Below are positions 52,326-62,058 of a DNA stretch of 64,000 nt, piece by piece. The DNA comes from Pseudomonas sp. WJP1. GTDB lineage: Bacteria > Pseudomonadota > Gammaproteobacteria > Pseudomonadales > Pseudomonadaceae. The position numbers and the translations under genes were made by a program. Below the pieces are notes generated by a model. The model made no database searches. It was not told the DNA's origin and was given only the letters and a program-made list of their open reading frames with translations. The stretch's first letter is position 1, and the number at the start of each line of letters is the position of its first letter. The stretch spans positions 5,421,001-5,485,000 of the forward strand of contig NZ_CP110128.1 in assembly GCF_028471945.1 (NCBI RefSeq), read 5' to 3'.

Positions 52326-53267
52326 TCAGGCCTCGGTGGATGCTTGCTTGTAGTTGTAGCCGATCGGGTGCGGCAGGTTGCGAGCCTTGGCCAGTTCGAT
52401 CTGCTTTTGCCGGTCGATGGCGCTGCGACGGGTTTTCTCGCTCAGCGTATCCCAGCAATGCGGGCAACTGATCCCGGCCACATAATGCTCGCTGGCCCGG
52501 TCGTCGACGCTGACCGGTGTGCGGCAGGCATGACATTGATCGTAGTCGCCTTCGCTCAGGTCGTGGCGAACCGTCACGCGGTTGTCGAACACAAAGCAGT
52601 CGCCCTGCCACTTGGTTTCTTCCTGAGGCACCTCTTCGAGGTATTTCAGGATGCCACCCTTGAGGTGATAGACCTCATCGAAGCCTTCGCTGAGCATGTA
52701 GCTCGAGGCCTTTTCACAACGAATGCCGCCGGTGCAGAACATCGCCACCTTCTTGTGCACGGACGGGTCGAAGTTGGCTTTGATGTAGTCGGGAAATTCG
52801 CGAAAACTGGTGGTTTTCGGGTCGATAGCGCCTTCAAAGGTGCCGATCGAGACTTCGTAGTCGTTGCGGGTATCGATCAACAGGACCTCAGGGTCGCTGA
52901 TCAGCGCGTTCCAGTCCTGCGGGTCGACGTAGGTGCCGACCTTCCTGTTCGGGTCCACGCCTTCGACGCCCAGGGTCACGATCTCTTTCTTGAGCTTGAC
53001 CTTGGTGCGGTAGAACGGCTGCTCGTCGCAGTACGACTCTTTATGGTCGATGTCGTCCATGCGCGGGTCGTTCTTGAGCCAGGCCATCAGCCCGTCAATG
53101 CCTTCGCGGCTGCCGGACACGGTGCCGTTGATGCCTTCTTCGGCGATCAGCAGCGTGCCTTTGATGCCGTTGTCGACCATGGCCTTGAGCAGGGGCTCGC
53201 GCAGGGCGACGTAATCTTGCAGGGTGACGAACTTATACAGTGCCGCCACGACAATCTGTTGTGTCAT
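52326..53267 (-). CDS. trhO: tRNA uridine(34) hydroxylase (rhodanese-like)
   Basis: A 313-residue YceA/TrhO protein, which makes 5-hydroxyuridine at position 34 of tRNAs using molecular oxygen. An N-terminal acylphosphatase-like domain is followed by a rhodanese domain with catalytic cysteine in [15 protein letters not shown]; a C-terminal cysteine-rich segment has CHACR and CPHCW, probably binding zinc. GGAG lies upstream of the ATG at 53267. First gene of a three-gene operon. Confidence 0.93.
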   Translation of the reverse strand: MTQQIVVAALYKFVTLQDYVALREPLLKAMVDNGIKGTLLIAEEGINGTVSGSREGIDGLMAWLKNDPRMDDIDHKESYCDEQPFYRTKVKLKKEIVTLGVEGVDPNRKVGTYVDPQDWNALISDPEVLLIDTRNDYEVSIGTFEGAIDPKTTSFREFPDYIKANFDPSVHKKVAMFCTGGIRCEKASSYMLSEGFDEVYHLKGGILKYLEEVPQEETKWQGDCFVFDNRVTVRHDLSEGDYDQCHACRTPVSVDDRASEHYVAGISCPHCWDTLSEKTRRSAIDRQKQIELAKARNLPHPIGYNYKQASTEA

Positions 53268-53312
53268 GGGTAAATCTCCAGGTGGCTACCCTCGTAAGGG
53301 GTGAACCGGATG

Positions 53313-53347
53313 CGAAAAAAAAACGCGCCGGGTGAGCGGCGCGTTTC
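53313..53347 (-). terminator. Terminator of bolA
   Basis: Hairpin AAACGCGCC / GGCGCGTTT; on the minus strand it is followed by a run of T. It lies between bolA and trhO. Confidence 0.7.
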
Positions 53348-53374
53348 ATAGTCTAACAAAAATAACGCATCCCT

Positions 53375-53464
53375 TGTAGGAGCGAGGCTTGCCCGCGAAG
53401 AACGATTACGCGTTACATCAGATACATCGCGGTGTCTGGTTCGCGGGCAAGCCTCGCTCCTACA
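53375..53464. repeat. Intergenic inverted repeat (Pseudomonas REP type)
   Basis: Arms TGTAGGAGCGAGGCTTGCCC and GGGCAAGCCTCGCTCCTACA, perfect over 20 bp, around a 50-bp spacer. Confidence 0.85.
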
Positions 53465-53478
53465 GAGGGAGGGGTGTA

Positions 53479-53778
53479 TCAGTGCTTGCTGCCACCGGCA
53501 CAAGTCGGCGAGGCCGGGGCCGCGTCGATTTGTGCCCATTCCTCAGGCGTGTAGGTGTGCAGCGCCAAGGCATGGAACTCGCCCATCAGCTCGCCAAGCG
53601 TGCCGTAGACCTTCTGGTGGCGCTTGACCCGGTTCAGGCCTTCGAACTGTGCACTGACCACCACGGCCTTGTAGTGGGTTTGCAACCCACGGCTGTGCAT
53701 GTGGCTTTCGTCCAGCACCTGCAAATGCTCGGGCTGAAGCAAACCCAGCGTCGATTCAATGCGTTGTTGCATGGTCAT
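53479..53778 (-). CDS. bolA: BolA-family protein
   Basis: A 99-residue BolA protein, which pairs with monothiol glutaredoxins in iron-sulfur handling and affects cell shape and biofilm. Landmarks: LNVL-type LQVLDESHMHS with the conserved His and the helix-loop VKRHQKVYGTLGELM. The ATG at 53778 follows GGAG by six bases; a later ATG at 53772 is possible. It lies 13 bp after the DUF2059 gene, in one operon. Confidence 0.93.
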   Translation of the reverse strand: MTMQQRIESTLGLLQPEHLQVLDESHMHSRGLQTHYKAVVVSAQFEGLNRVKRHQKVYGTLGELMGEFHALALHTYTPEEWAQIDAAPASPTCAGGSKH

Positions 53779-53791
53779 GCCCAACTCCGGC

Positions 53792-54313
53792 TCAAGGCTT
53801 TTTCTTGGCTGGAGCGGCGGCTTTAGGCTCCAGTTCGGCGGTCATGTCAGCCAGCAGCTTGTTGACCACAGGCACCGCGCTTTCCAGCTTGGCCTGGGTC
53901 ATCTGGGCCGATTGCTGGGTCAGCTGCGGCATTTTTTCCAGGACTTTCTTGCCCAGTGGCGACTGGTAGAACGCGACCAGGTCCTTGAGCTCAGACTCGG
54001 TGAAGTTGGTGGTGTAGAGCTTGACCATGTCCGGCTTCAGCTTGTTCCAGCCAATGGCCTGGTCCAGGGCGGCGTTGGCCTTGGCCTGGTAGGTTTCGAG
54101 TACGGCTTTTTTCGACTCGGGGGCTTTGGTTTGCTGGAAGCGCTGGGCGAACATCTGCTGTACTTGCATGTACACCGGAGTACCCAGTTTGTCAGCATGC
54201 GCCAGGGTCAGGAAAGCCTCGGCACTGGCGTTGTGGCTGGCGGTATCGGCAAAAACAGGGCCGCTGGCGCAGACCAGTGCAACCGCGGTACAGATGGCAC
54301 GAAGACGAGTCAT
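53792..54313 (-). CDS. Secreted DUF2059 protein
   Basis: A 173-residue protein with a signal peptide (MTRLRAICTAVALVCASGPVFA, cleavage near 22) and a helical DUF2059 domain (YTTNFTESELKDLVAFYQSPLGKKVLEKMP). It ends in an Ala/Lys-rich tail. Probably periplasmic; function unknown. First gene of an operon with bolA, as in P. aeruginosa. Confidence 0.87.
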   Translation of the reverse strand: MTRLRAICTAVALVCASGPVFADTASHNASAEAFLTLAHADKLGTPVYMQVQQMFAQRFQQTKAPESKKAVLETYQAKANAALDQAIGWNKLKPDMVKLYTTNFTESELKDLVAFYQSPLGKKVLEKMPQLTQQSAQMTQAKLESAVPVVNKLLADMTAELEPKAAAPAKKKP

Positions 54314-54505
54314 CGAGTTTCCTTTTCTAGCAGGCGAGGTAAAACCCCAAGGACGACCATTCTGCGCCTAAAAAACTCTGTCGCTCAACCCCAAGCCTTG
54401 TCGCGCCTGATTTAGAGGGGTTGAATGGGCAGAATCCAGACTGATGGAACCACGGCCGCCGATCACGGCCTAAACTGCGCAATCAGACCTACAGGAGTGT
54501 GCACG

Positions 54506-55900
<1,395 letters not shown>

Positions 55901-55925
55901 GACTTGTAGGCACCTGACAGTCAGT

Positions 55926-55996
55926 CTTCGCGAGCAGGCTCGCTCCCACAATGAACGGTGCACTCGGTCAATGTGGGAGCGGGCTTGCCCGCGAAG
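55926..55996. repeat. Intergenic REP-type elements in opposite arrangement
   Basis: Two half-elements, CGCGAGCAGGCTCGCTCCCACA (55929-55950) and TGTGGGAGCGGGCTTGCCCGCG (55972-55993), face each other with a short AT-richer spacer. It lies between convergent fumC and the EamA gene. Confidence 0.8.
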
Positions 55997-56010
55997 AACG
56001 ATAACGCGGT

Positions 56011-56970
56011 CTAACTGGCCGCTATCCGCACCTTGCGCGCCTTGAGCCCGGCAATCAATGACGGCCCCAACGCCACCAACGCCGACCCCAGCACCACCAG
56101 CACCGCCCCGCCATAACCCAAACCATTGATGGTCTCGGCATGCACATACTCCGGCCACCACCAGGCAGCCAGTGCAACAGCGCCAAAAGTCACCAAGGGC
56201 GTAATGGCCAGCGTCGCACTGACCCGCGAAGCCTCCCAATGCGCCAGCGCCTCGGCAAATGCGCCATAGGCAATCAGGGTGTTCATGCAGCACGCCAGCA
56301 ACAGCCAGCCTTGCAACGGGTTCAGTTGCAGGGCTTCAAGCGGATGCACCCAAGGTGTCAGCAACAGCCCGCAAAACAGGTAGATCACCATCATCACCTG
56401 CAGCGAATTCCACACCGTCAGCAACTGCTTCTGCCCCAGCGCATAAAAGGTCCAGACCGTGGACGCCAGCAACACCAGCAACACACCGGCGGTGTAGTCG
56501 CTCAACGAGGTCAACAGTTCACTCAGGCGCTGGTTGAAAAACAGCGCGAAGCCGATCAGCAATACCAGCAAGCCAATCCCCTGCCCCAGGCTGAAACGCT
56601 CCTTGAACACGAAGACACTGGCGATCAGCAGCATGATCGGGCCCATCTGCACCACCAGTTGTGCGGTACCGGGGCTGAGCAGGTTCAACCCCATCAGGTA
56701 CAGCACGTAGTTGCCCACCAGGCCGAGCACCGCCATCAGCACCAGCCAGCCACCCCGTGGCCCGAGCACCTTGCGGCTCGGCAGGCGCCGGGTCGCCGCC
56801 AGGTAGATGAACAGGCAGCCACCGGACACCATCAGGCGAAACCAGGTCACCGTGACCGGGTCCATCACCAGCAGTACCTGCTTGAGTTTGATCGGCAGGA
56901 TTCCCCACAACAGCGCGGTCAGCAAGGCCAGCAACAGCCCATAAACCCAGCGACCCGATGAAACGTGCAT
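56011..56970 (-). CDS. EamA-family (DMT superfamily) transporter
   Basis: A 319-residue inner-membrane protein with ten hydrophobic helices in two EamA repeats (about 8-145 and 160-310). Landmarks: LLTALLWGILPIKLKQ and MSPG-type NLLSPGTAQLVVQMGPIMLL. Substrate unknown; amino-acid or metabolite export is common. The ATG at 56970 matches the family N-terminus; upstream in-frame sequence to 57078 is not protein-like. Confidence 0.85.
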   Translation of the reverse strand: MHVSSGRWVYGLLLALLTALLWGILPIKLKQVLLVMDPVTVTWFRLMVSGGCLFIYLAATRRLPSRKVLGPRGGWLVLMAVLGLVGNYVLYLMGLNLLSPGTAQLVVQMGPIMLLIASVFVFKERFSLGQGIGLLVLLIGFALFFNQRLSELLTSLSDYTAGVLLVLLASTVWTFYALGQKQLLTVWNSLQVMMVIYLFCGLLLTPWVHPLEALQLNPLQGWLLLACCMNTLIAYGAFAEALAHWEASRVSATLAITPLVTFGAVALAAWWWPEYVHAETINGLGYGGAVLVVLGSALVALGPSLIAGLKARKVRIAAS

Positions 56971-57114
56971 GCGAACCCCAATCCGGAAAACAAGTCGCGT
57001 CATTCTAGGCGCTAAGCCGGGTGGCACACAGGGACAGTTAACGCCTGGCCGCGAATGAAACTGTGCGGGTCGCAACATGGTTCTGGACAGAGGGGTTCCT
57101 GCACAAGCGTCGGA

Positions 57115-58299
57115 TCAGCGCACAGCCTCGAACAACCCGGTAGCCCCCATCCCGCCGCCCACGCACATGGTGACGATGCCGTAACGCAGATTGCGCCGCT
57201 GCAACTCGCGAACGATGTGCCCGACCTGACGCGAACCGGTCATGCCGAACGGGTGGCCGATGGAGATCGAGCCGCCGTTGACGTTGTACCTGTCGTTGTC
57301 GATCTCCAGCCGGTTACGCGCGTACAGGCACTGCGACGCGAAGGCTTCGTTCAGTTCCCACAAATCGATGTCGCCCAGGTGCAAGCCCTTGGCCTTGAGC
57401 AACTTGGGCACCGAGAACACCGGGCCGATGCCCATCTCGTCCGGTTCGCAGCCCGCCACGGTAAAACCGCGGAAGAACGCCTTGGGTTTCAAGCCCAGCG
57501 CCAGGGCTTTTTCCAGGCTCATCACCAGGGTCATGGAGGCGCCGTCGGACAACTGCGACGAGTTACCGGCGGTGACCGAGCCATCTTCGAGGAACACCGG
57601 TTTCAACCCGGCCAGGCTTTGCAGGGTGGTATCCGGGCGGTTGCAGTCATCGTGATCCACGACGCCTTCGAGAATCTGCACCTGGCCGCTGACCTTGTCT
57701 TCCACCCGGTACTTCACCGCCATCGGCACGATTTCATCGTCGAACAACCCCGCCGCTTGTGCCTTGGCAGTACGCTGCTGGCTTTGCAGGGCGTACAGGT
57801 CCTGTTCTTCGCGGCTGACGTCGTAACGTCGAGCGACGATTTCGGCGGTCTGGCCCATCGGGAAGTAGATCCCCGGTACCTGCTCCTTGAGCAGCGGGTT
57901 GATCAGGTGATCGGTGTTGATGCTTTTCATCGTCAGGCTGATGGATTCGACACCACCGGCAACGATGATGTCGCTGCAACCGGATGCGATCTGGTTGGCG
58001 GCAATGGCGATCGCCTGCAAGCCCGACGAGCAGAAGCGGTTGAGGGTCATGCCGGCCACGCCAATGCCCAGGCGCGACAATACCGCGACGTTGCGCCCGA
58101 TGTTATAGCCCTGGGAACCTTCGTTGGAGCCGGCACCGACGATGCAGTCCTCGACGCTGGCCGGGTCGATCCCGGTGCGCGCCAGCAAGGCGTCGACACA
58201 ATGCGCCGCCATGTCGTCGGGACGGGTCATGTTGAACTTGCCGCGAAAGGATTTGGCCAGGCCGGTCCGCACGCTGTCGACGATCACCACTTCACGCAT
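57115..58299 (-). CDS. Acetyl-CoA C-acyltransferase (thiolase)
   Basis: A 394-residue degradative-type thiolase. The nucleophilic cysteine is in NRFCSSGLQ near residue 88, the catalytic histidine in SIGHPFGMTG, and the second cysteine in TMCVGGGMG. It cleaves 3-ketoacyl-CoA or runs the reverse condensation; the chain length is not readable. PA3454-like by position next to the polyphosphate:AMP phosphotransferase. The ATG at 58299 is chosen over an upstream extension. Confidence 0.92.
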   Translation of the reverse strand: MREVVIVDSVRTGLAKSFRGKFNMTRPDDMAAHCVDALLARTGIDPASVEDCIVGAGSNEGSQGYNIGRNVAVLSRLGIGVAGMTLNRFCSSGLQAIAIAANQIASGCSDIIVAGGVESISLTMKSINTDHLINPLLKEQVPGIYFPMGQTAEIVARRYDVSREEQDLYALQSQQRTAKAQAAGLFDDEIVPMAVKYRVEDKVSGQVQILEGVVDHDDCNRPDTTLQSLAGLKPVFLEDGSVTAGNSSQLSDGASMTLVMSLEKALALGLKPKAFFRGFTVAGCEPDEMGIGPVFSVPKLLKAKGLHLGDIDLWELNEAFASQCLYARNRLEIDNDRYNVNGGSISIGHPFGMTGSRQVGHIVRELQRRNLRYGIVTMCVGGGMGATGLFEAVR

Positions 58300-58404
58300 G
58301 GCATACCTCATTGTTGTTGTCGGTTGAGAGTGGACCGAGCATAAGCCCACCCAATAACCGACCGCGACAATCATTCACCCCGCGTATGCGTAACCATCGC
58401 CTGG

Positions 58405-59910
58405 CTACTTGCCCTTGCGCTTGTCCGACTTTTCGAACGCCTCTTCCAGTGCGCGGTTGATGGTGCGCAGCACCTTGACCCGGGCCCAGCGCTTGTCATT
58501 GGCCTCCACCAGGGTCCAGGGCGAGATCTCCGTGCTGGTGCGGTCAACCATGTCGCCGACGGCGGTGCGATAGTCATCCCACTTGTCGCGGTTGCGCCAA
58601 TCGTCTTCGGTGATCTTGAAGCGCTTGAACGGAATCTCTTCGCGCTCCTGGAAGCGCTCCAGTTGCGTCTGTTTGTCGATGGCCAGCCAGAACTTGACCA
58701 CGATCACCCCGGCATCGGTGAGCTGTTCCTCAAAATCGTTGATTTCACCGTAGGCACGCAGCCAGTCCGCCGGGGTGCAGAAGCCTTCGACGCGCTCAAC
58801 CAACACCCGGCCATACCAGGAACGGTCGAACACGGTGAATTTGCCCCGCGCGGGAACATGCCGCCAAAAACGCCACAGATATGGCTGCGCCCGTTCATCC
58901 TCGGTGGGCGCGGCAATCGGCACGATGTTGTACTGGCGCGGGTCCAGTGCCGCGGCTACTCGACGAATCGCCCCGCCCTTGCCCGCCGCGTCATTGCCCT
59001 CGAACACTGCCATCAACGCGTGGCGGCGCATGCGTTTGTCGCGCATCAACCCGGAAAATCTCGCCTGCTCGGTAATCAGCTGCTCTTCATAATCGCCCTT
59101 GGCCAGATTCAGGGTCAGGTCGAGGCTGTCCAGCAGGTTCAATTGATCGACGCTTGGGAACACCGGTGCGGCGTTGACTTTTTCCGGGTGGATTTTCGGC
59201 CGTTTCAGGGCGCCCTGCAGGCCTTCGAGCAAAATCTTCCCCACCACCAGGCTGCGATAATGCGCATCCTTTCCGGCGATCACATGCCACGGCGCATAGT
59301 CACGGCTGGTACGGCGCAAGACGCGTTCACCGTACTTCACAAAGCGGTCGTAGGTTTCGGACTGCTGCCAGTCCAGCGGGCTGATGCGCCAGCTGTGCAA
59401 CGGGTCATCAGCCAGCGCCTTGAGGCGTGCCTTCATTTGTTTCTTGGAGAGGTGAAACCAGAACTTGAAGATCAGGGCGCCTTCGTCACACAGCATTTTT
59501 TCCAGGCGTTCGGCGCCGTTGATGCTTTGATCGAACCTTGGGTCCTTGATAACGCCGTGCACCCGGGCCTGCAGCATCTGGCTGTACCAGTTGCCGAAGA
59601 AGATGCCCATGCGGCCCTGGGCCGGAAGCATTCGCCAATAGCGCCAGGCCGGTGGTCGCGCCAGCTCTTCGTCGGTTTGCTGATCGAAGGTGCGGACCTC
59701 GATCAGGCGCGGGTCCATCCATTCATTGAGCAACTTGACCGTCTCGCCCTTGCCGGCGCCTTCGATGCCGTTGATCAGGATGATCACCGGGAAGCGGCTC
59801 TGCTGGCGCAATTCGAATTGCGCTTCAAGCAAGGCTTCACGCAGGGCCGGTACCTCGGCGTCGTAGGTTTCTTTGTCGATGGCGTGATCGATTTCAGCGG
59901 ATTCGAACAT
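58405..59910 (-). CDS. pap: Polyphosphate:AMP phosphotransferase (class II PPK2)
   Basis: A 500-residue protein with two fused PPK2 domains, about 10-255 and 275-490. Walker A-like motifs are GIEGAGKGE and GNDAAGKGG; the latter, with DRSWYGRVLVERVEG and the lid region WRFWRHVPARGK, marks the catalytic half. Two-domain PPK2 enzymes convert AMP to ADP with polyphosphate. The ATG at 59910 follows GGGAG; a frame extension to 59937 is unsupported. Confidence 0.92.
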   Translation of the reverse strand: MFESAEIDHAIDKETYDAEVPALREALLEAQFELRQQSRFPVIILINGIEGAGKGETVKLLNEWMDPRLIEVRTFDQQTDEELARPPAWRYWRMLPAQGRMGIFFGNWYSQMLQARVHGVIKDPRFDQSINGAERLEKMLCDEGALIFKFWFHLSKKQMKARLKALADDPLHSWRISPLDWQQSETYDRFVKYGERVLRRTSRDYAPWHVIAGKDAHYRSLVVGKILLEGLQGALKRPKIHPEKVNAAPVFPSVDQLNLLDSLDLTLNLAKGDYEEQLITEQARFSGLMRDKRMRRHALMAVFEGNDAAGKGGAIRRVAAALDPRQYNIVPIAAPTEDERAQPYLWRFWRHVPARGKFTVFDRSWYGRVLVERVEGFCTPADWLRAYGEINDFEEQLTDAGVIVVKFWLAIDKQTQLERFQEREEIPFKRFKITEDDWRNRDKWDDYRTAVGDMVDRTSTEISPWTLVEANDKRWARVKVLRTINRALEEAFEKSDKRKGK

Positions 59911-60070
59911 GGGCGGCTCCCTGGCAGATGTGAGCAAGACTAGTGGATTGACCGCTCCCGCGGGGCAGAAATCCCATTTTCATCGCGTTGGCCGATGCAG
60001 GCCTTGCCATGGATCATGCCCCCTTGCCGCGATCGGATAGAATGGCGACCTTGCCGTTGCCGAGCCTGCC

Positions 60071-62053
60071 ATGAAACCTGTAATGCCCCACGCCCAGATC
60101 GACTGGGACGACCAAGGGCTCCCGCGCTCGCGGGTGTTCGATGATGTGTATTTTTCCGACCTGTCGGGGCTGGACGAAACCCGCTATGTGTTCCTGGAAC
60201 AGAACGCTTTGCGTGAGCGTTTCGCCGCGCTGCCGGCGGGTGGGCAATTGGTGATTGGCGAAACCGGGTTCGGTACCGGGTTGAATTTCCTGTGCGCCTG
60301 GCAGTTGTTCGAGCAGCACGCTGTGGCCGGTGCGCGACTGCATTTTGTCAGTGTCGAAAAATACCCGCTGAGTCTGCCCGACCTGCAGCGAGCGCTGGCG
60401 TTGTGGCCGGAACTCAAACCGTTCGCCGATCAACTGCTGGCGCAATACAGGGCGATCCACCAGGGCTTCCAGCGCCTGGTCCTGGATAGCGGCCGCGTCA
60501 CGCTCACCTTGCTGATCGGCGATGCACTGGAGCAACTGCCGCAACTGGACGCGCAGATCGACGCCTGGTTTCTCGACGGTTTCGCACCGGCGAAAAACCC
60601 CGACATGTGGACCGCCGAACTGTTTGCCGAACTGGCTCGCCTGGCAGCGCCCGGCTCGACCATCAGCACTTTCACCAGCACCGGTTGGGTGCGCCGTCTG
60701 CTCAATGCCGCTGGCTTCAAGATGAAACGCACACCCGGCATCGGCCACAAATGGGAAATCCTGCGCGGCACCTTCCTCGGCTGGCCAGCAGAAACCCCGA
60801 AGCCCGCAGTGGCGAAGCCCTGGTTTGCCCGCCCGACCCCGCTCAGCGGTGAACGTCGCGCGCTGGTGATCGGTGCCGGGCTGGCCGGTTGTGCGACGGC
60901 CGCCAGCCTGGCTGCACGCGGTTGGCAGGTGAGTCTGCTGGAGCGTCATGCTGCGCTGGCGCAGGAGGCCTCGGGCAATCCACAAGGCGTGCTGTACCTC
61001 AAGCTGTCCGCCCACGGCACAGCGTTGTCGCAATTGATTGTCAGTGGGTTCGGTTACACCCGACGCTTGCTGGAGCATTTGCAACGAGGCGTTGACTGGG
61101 ACGATTGCGGGGTCTTGCAACTGGCTTTCAATGCCAAGGAAGTCGAGCGCCAGGCGCAGTTGGCGACGGCGTTTCCCAGTGACTTGCTGCACACACTCGA
61201 CCGGGCACACGCCGAGGCTCGCGCCGGTATCGCACTGCCTGCGGGAGGCCTGTTTTACCCTGAAGGCGGTTGGGTACATCCGCCTGCGTTGTGCCAATGG
61301 CAGGCCGGGCAGTCGAACATCGAACTGCTAACCCATCACGATGTGCTGGAGTTGCGCCGTGTGGACGGCGGTTGGCAAGCATGGGATGGCGACCGCTTGC
61401 TGGCCGAAGCACCTGCGGTGGTGCTGGCCGGCGCTGCCGAGATCAAGCGATTCACTTTCAGCAGCGAGTTGCCGCTCAAGCGCATCCGCGGACAAATCAC
61501 CCGCTTGGCGCAAACAGCTTCAAGCCGGGCGCTGAGTACCGTGGTGTGCGCCGAAGGCTATGTCGCGCCGGCACGCCTGGGCGAACATACCCTGGGGGCG
61601 AGTTTCGATTTCAACAGCGACGACCTTACGCCGACCACGGCCGAGAATCTGGGCAACTTGCAGATGCTCGAAGAAATCTCGCAGGACCTGGTCGCCCGGC
61701 TCGGCGCGCACACCCTGCAAGCCGATGAACTTGAAGGCCGCGCCGCGTTTCGCTGTACCAGCCCGGATTACTTGCCGATTGTCGGGCCATTGGCCGACAG
61801 CCAGGCATTCGTCGACGTCTACAGTGCACTGAGCAAGGATGCCCGGCAAATCCCGGACATCCCCTGCCCCTGGCTGGATGGCTTGTACGTCAACAGCGGC
61901 CACGGTTCCCGAGGATTGATCACAGCGCCGTTGTCAGGCGAATTGATCGCCGCGTGGCTGGATGACGAACCGCTGCCGCTGCCCAGGGCTGTGGCGGAGG
62001 CCTGTCATCCTAACCGCTTCACTTTGCGTCGGTTGATACGCGGTAAGGCCTGA
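60071..62053 (+). CDS. mnmC: Bifunctional tRNA mnm5s2U34 biosynthesis enzyme MnmC
   Basis: A 660-residue fusion. The N-terminal methyltransferase (about 1-245; ETGFGTGLNFL SAM site, DAWFLDGFAPAKNPDMW) methylates nm5s2U; the C-terminal FAD-dependent oxidase (about 265-640; VIGAGLAGCATAASLAARG, GHGSRGLITAPLSGELIA) removes the carboxymethyl group of cmnm5s2U. Both act at the wobble base of tRNAs for Lys, Glu and Gln. Starts at the ATG at 60071. It converges on the NEL effector gene with a 5-bp gap. Confidence 0.95.
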   Translation: MKPVMPHAQIDWDDQGLPRSRVFDDVYFSDLSGLDETRYVFLEQNALRERFAALPAGGQLVIGETGFGTGLNFLCAWQLFEQHAVAGARLHFVSVEKYPLSLPDLQRALALWPELKPFADQLLAQYRAIHQGFQRLVLDSGRVTLTLLIGDALEQLPQLDAQIDAWFLDGFAPAKNPDMWTAELFAELARLAAPGSTISTFTSTGWVRRLLNAAGFKMKRTPGIGHKWEILRGTFLGWPAETPKPAVAKPWFARPTPLSGERRALVIGAGLAGCATAASLAARGWQVSLLERHAALAQEASGNPQGVLYLKLSAHGTALSQLIVSGFGYTRRLLEHLQRGVDWDDCGVLQLAFNAKEVERQAQLATAFPSDLLHTLDRAHAEARAGIALPAGGLFYPEGGWVHPPALCQWQAGQSNIELLTHHDVLELRRVDGGWQAWDGDRLLAEAPAVVLAGAAEIKRFTFSSELPLKRIRGQITRLAQTASSRALSTVVCAEGYVAPARLGEHTLGASFDFNSDDLTPTTAENLGNLQMLEEISQDLVARLGAHTLQADELEGRAAFRCTSPDYLPIVGPLADSQAFVDVYSALSKDARQIPDIPCPWLDGLYVNSGHGSRGLITAPLSGELIAAWLDDEPLPLPRAVAEACHPNRFTLRRLIRGKA

Positions 62054-62058
62054 GGCGA